In this document: positions 6,117-8,170 of the stretch, piece by piece
Numbering within the stretch: the stretch's first letter is position 1
Layout: the number at the start of each line of letters is the position of its first letter
The notes under the pieces: generated by a model
What the model saw: only the letters and a program-made list of their open reading frames with translations
Told to the model about the DNA's origin: nothing
The model's database searches: none
Source: an uncultured bacterium
Lineage (GTDB): Bacteria > Pseudomonadota > Gammaproteobacteria > Burkholderiales > Burkholderiaceae_D
Length of the DNA stretch: 8,170 nt
NCBI GenBank assembly: GCA_903872555.1
Contig: CAIQLE010000148.1
Span: 1 to 8,170 of the forward strand
Direction: 5' to 3'
Translations under genes and position numbers: made by a program

Positions 6117-7313
6117 ATGAGCAAACAATTACAGGATGCCTATGTTGTCGCTGCCATCCGTACCCCGATAGGTAAAGCGCCCAGAGGTGTGTTCCGCAAT
6201 GTGCGCCCGGATGATTTGCTGGTGCATGCGCTGCAGGCGGCACTGGCGCAAGTGCCGAATCTTGATCCCGGCACCATCGAAGATGCCATCGTTGGCTGTG
6301 CTTTTCCTGAAGCTGAACAGGGATTGAATCTGGCCCGCATGGCCGTACTGCTGGCAGGCTTGCCTAAGAGCGTGGGTGGTGTGACGGTGAATCGTTATTG
6401 CGCATCGGGTATTACGGCGGTTGCCATGGCGGCTGACCGCATACGCACCGGTGAATCGGATGTGATGATTGCAGCCGGCGTGGAATCCATGTCCATGGTG
6501 CCAATGATGGGCTATCACCCATCTATGAATATGGGCATTTTCCGTGACGAGAATATAGGCATGGCCTATGGCATGGGTCTGACTGCGGAAAAAGTGGCGC
6601 AGCAATGGAAAATCAGTCGTCTGGCACAGGATGAATTTGCGCTTGAGTCGCATCAGCGTGCACTGGCAGCACAGCAAAGTGGAGAGCGTGCCGCTGAGAT
6701 CACGCCTTTCACAGTGACAGAAAAATTTCCGAATCTCGCGACCGGCCAGATTGAGTTGCGCACACATACCGTGACCGATGATGAAGGCGTACGCGCTGAA
6801 ACCACCATGGAAGCCCTCGGTAAACTGAAACCTGCCTTTGCTGCCAAAGGTTCAGTCACTGCGGGGAATAGCTCGCAAACCTCGGATGGCGCGGGTGCAC
6901 TGATCCTGGTGAGTGAAAAAATTCTGAAGCAATTTAATCTGGTGCCACTGGCGCGCTTTGTTTCCTTTGCAGTGCGCGGTGTGCCTCCAGAAATCATGGG
7001 CATAGGTCCAAAAGAAGCGATACCTGCTGCTTTGCGTGCCGCCGGTCTGACGCTGGATCAGATGGACTGGATAGAGCTGAATGAAGCCTTTGCAGCACAG
7101 GCGCTGGCAGTGCGTCAGGATCTGGGACTGGATCCGGCCAGGGTGAATCCTTTGGGTGGTGCCATAGCGCTGGGTCATCCTCTGGGCGCCACCGGTGCGA
7201 TACGCGCTGCCACCGTGATACATGGCCTGCGCAGACGCAATCTGAAATACGGCATGGTGACTATGTGCGTGGGCACCGGCATGGGCGCTGCCGGTATTTT
7301 TGAAAGGGTATAA
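6117..7313 (+). CDS. fadA: Acetyl-CoA acyltransferase (3-ketoacyl-CoA thiolase)
   Basis: The enzyme cleaves 3-ketoacyl-CoA with CoA to acetyl-CoA and an acyl-CoA two carbons shorter, the last step of the cycle. The product has 398 residues, the normal thiolase length. The acylated cysteine is Cys95 in VNRYCASG. The NEAF motif is at 322-325, His354 lies in GGAIALGHPLGATG, and the second catalytic cysteine is Cys384 in MCVGTGMGAAG. All four thiolase active-site elements are therefore intact. The N-terminal AAIRTPIGKAPRG is typical of the family. The start is supported by AAGGA (6104-6108) eight bases before the ATG. The gene sits between the fused dehydrogenase/hydratase and a crotonase-fold gene, pointing to a degradative rather than biosynthetic thiolase; the FadA/FadI-like role comes from that context. 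The next gene begins two bases after its stop, so the two are almost certainly co-translated. Confidence 0.93.
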   Translation: MSKQLQDAYVVAAIRTPIGKAPRGVFRNVRPDDLLVHALQAALAQVPNLDPGTIEDAIVGCAFPEAEQGLNLARMAVLLAGLPKSVGGVTVNRYCASGITAVAMAADRIRTGESDVMIAAGVESMSMVPMMGYHPSMNMGIFRDENIGMAYGMGLTAEKVAQQWKISRLAQDEFALESHQRALAAQQSGERAAEITPFTVTEKFPNLATGQIELRTHTVTDDEGVRAETTMEALGKLKPAFAAKGSVTAGNSSQTSDGAGALILVSEKILKQFNLVPLARFVSFAVRGVPPEIMGIGPKEAIPAALRAAGLTLDQMDWIELNEAFAAQALAVRQDLGLDPARVNPLGGAIALGHPLGATGAIRAATVIHGLRRRNLKYGMVTMCVGTGMGAAGIFERV

Positions 7314-7315
7314 GC

Positions 7316-8080
7316 ATGTCAGTTGATTTCAACATCCATCAGGGCATTGCGACACTTGCATTCAATCGCCCTGAAAAAAAGAATGCAATTACATCTGCCA
7401 TGTATCAGGCGCTGGCCGATGGCATGCTGCAGGCTGCCAGTGATGCTGCGGTACGCGCCATCATCATTACCGGAGAAGGCGGGGTTTTCACCGCCGGTAA
7501 TGATCTGGAAGATTTTCTGAAAAATCCACCCCAAGGCAGTGACAGTCCGGTGGCGCAATTCATGGCGCATCTGCGTGATGCCAGTAAGCCCGTGATTGCC
7601 AGTGTGCCGGGACTGGCCATAGGCATAGGCACAACACTACTGATGCATTGTGATCTGGTGTATGCCAGCGATACGGCGCGCTTTGCCATGCCATTTTCTC
7701 AGTTAGGCTTATGTCCGGAATTTGCTTCCAGTCTTTTGTTGCCGCGTGTGGCAGGTTATCAGCGTGCCGCTGAGAAGCTCTTGTTGGGCGAAGCTTTTAC
7801 TGCAGCAGAGGCGCAGCAAATGGGTCTGGTGAATCAGGTCGTGAGTGCGCAAGAATTGCAGCCTCTTGTTCTGAAACAGGCCGCCAAACTGGCTGCATTG
7901 CCTGCAGAATCACTGCGTGTAACCAAGCAGCTGATGAAGTCTGAGCTGCAGGCATCCATCACTGCATCCATGCAACAGGAAATGCAGCATTTCACGCATA
8001 TGCTGAATGCGCCTGACGCGAAAGAAGCTTTCTCTGCCTTTCTGGAAAAACGCAAACCGAACTTTAATCATCCTGACTGA
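7316..8080 (+). CDS. Crotonase-fold protein, probable delta3,delta2-enoyl-CoA isomerase
   Basis: This 254-residue crotonase-superfamily protein has the usual layout: FNRPEKKNAIT near the start (16-26), oxyanion loop FTAGNDLEDF (58-67), second loop GLAIGIGTTLLMHCD (99-113), and an LLLGEAFTAAEAQQMGLVN segment (155-173). It is not a normal hydratase. The first hydratase glutamate, expected after GGGC, is Thr107, and the second is Phe127. Instead it has MPFSQLGLCPEFASS (125-139), which resembles the PFS.LG..PE..SS stretch of ECI2-type isomerases, where the glutamate (here Glu135) does the proton transfer. Such enzymes move a cis or trans 3-double bond to trans-2 so unsaturated fatty acids can enter the cycle. 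The start is two bases after the thiolase stop, with AAAGGG (7303-7308) inside the thiolase end. The fused upstream enzyme keeps both hydratase glutamates, so this gene likely adds the isomerase step. Automatic annotation would probably say enoyl-CoA hydratase. Confidence 0.85.
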   Translation: MSVDFNIHQGIATLAFNRPEKKNAITSAMYQALADGMLQAASDAAVRAIIITGEGGVFTAGNDLEDFLKNPPQGSDSPVAQFMAHLRDASKPVIASVPGLAIGIGTTLLMHCDLVYASDTARFAMPFSQLGLCPEFASSLLLPRVAGYQRAAEKLLLGEAFTAAEAQQMGLVNQVVSAQELQPLVLKQAAKLAALPAESLRVTKQLMKSELQASITASMQQEMQHFTHMLNAPDAKEAFSAFLEKRKPNFNHPD

Positions 8081-8097
8081 AGTTTCAGAGACTTCAG
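8077..8097 (+). terminator. Hairpin overlapping the last stop codon, possible weak terminator
   Basis: CTGAAGTTT (8077-8085) can pair with AGACTTCAG (8089-8097) over nine positions, including one G-T pair, around a three-base CAG loop. It begins one base before the TGA of the isomerase gene. The stem is rich in A/T and only a three-base T-run (8101-8103) follows, so termination would be inefficient if it occurs at all. The right arm is formed by the one variant unit of the tandem repeat. Confidence 0.35.
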
Positions 8098-8170
8098 AAG
8101 TTTCAGAAGTTTCAGAAGTTTCAGAAGTTTCAGAAGTTTCAGAAGTTTCAGAAGTTTCAGAAGTTTCAGA
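8081..8170 (+). repeat. 9-bp tandem repeat (AGTTTCAGA), at least ten units, continuing past the window
   Basis: Starting at the base after the isomerase stop codon, the sequence is ten 9-bp units in strict register. Unit 1 is AGTTTCAGA, unit 2 is GACTTCAGA (two differences), and units 3-10 (8099-8170) are identical to unit 1. The array reaches the last base, so its full length is unknown. No + frame contains a stop: the three frames would read repeated Ser-Phe-Arg, Val-Ser-Glu or Phe-Gln-Lys. There are no spacers, so it is not CRISPR. The exact identity of eight units suggests recent expansion or ongoing slippage. Function is unknown. Confidence 0.95.

Noticed and set aside
6129..6767. 212-residue open frame on the minus strand
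   Set aside because: It lies wholly antisense within the thiolase gene, and its His/Arg-rich composition is typical of a shadow frame; it matches no family I recognise.
8081..8170. Terminal repeat as a CRISPR array
   Set aside because: Units are 9 bp, contiguous and without spacers; CRISPR repeats are longer and separated by unique spacers.
8081..8170. GAA..TTC pattern in the repeat as a heat-shock-element-like binding array
   Set aside because: The alternating GAA/TTC blocks have spacings of two and one bases rather than the regular two-base spacing of that element, and it is a eukaryotic motif; the likeness follows from the repeat unit.
1..8170. Mobile element, defence system or other new multi-gene system
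   Set aside because: No transposase, integrase, toxin-antitoxin pair, nuclease or RT-like protein is encoded; every gene with clear motifs belongs to lipid metabolism, ribosome rescue or TetR regulation.

Overview
The window looks like a chromosomal segment of a betaproteobacterium, probably Burkholderiales and perhaps Oxalobacteraceae. This rests on protein style (the HslR and ClsB-like sequences, the TetR-controlled fatty-acid operon layout) and on a moderate GC content judged by eye. The taxonomic placement is inference, since no database search was possible. All genes recognised are on the + strand, and no mobile element, tRNA, rRNA or CRISPR array is visible.

Region 1 (1-965) holds two housekeeping-type genes. 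The first is the C-terminal part of a cardiolipin synthase/phospholipase D-family protein, cut by the left edge. The second is hslR, encoding the Hsp15 ribosome-rescue RNA-binding protein, joined to the first by an ATGA stop/start overlap.

Region 2 (966-1077) is a 112-bp intergenic region, AT-rich in parts and dense in palindromes. It holds two adjacent perfect palindromes (982-993 and 995-1008) and a 20-bp imperfect operator-like palindrome (1039-1058) just in front of a TetR-family regulator gene.

Region 3 (1078-8080) is a five-gene fatty-acid beta-oxidation operon: tetR regulator, acyl-CoA dehydrogenase, a fused 3-hydroxyacyl-CoA dehydrogenase/enoyl-CoA hydratase, thiolase, and a stand-alone crotonase-fold protein. 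Together these cover a full beta-oxidation turn: acyl-CoA to 2-enoyl-CoA, to 3-hydroxyacyl-CoA, to 3-ketoacyl-CoA, to acetyl-CoA plus shortened acyl-CoA. The fusion has the dehydrogenase first and the hydratase last, the reverse of E. coli FadB and the same order as Bacillus FadN. The last gene looks like an ordinary enoyl-CoA hydratase but lacks both hydratase glutamates. It carries instead the PE..SS motif of delta3,delta2-enoyl-CoA isomerases, so it probably handles unsaturated fatty acids. The only clear operator lies upstream of the regulator, so one autoregulated promoter may control the whole set. Two intercistronic gaps (3546-3644 and 6036-6116) contain hairpin-capable inverted repeats.

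Region 4 (8081-8170) is a 9-bp tandem repeat that begins directly after the last stop codon and runs off the window: ten units in register, the last eight identical. It is the least explained structure here. No clearly new multi-gene system is visible; the points of interest are the repeat tract, the palindrome cluster and the reassignment of the last gene.
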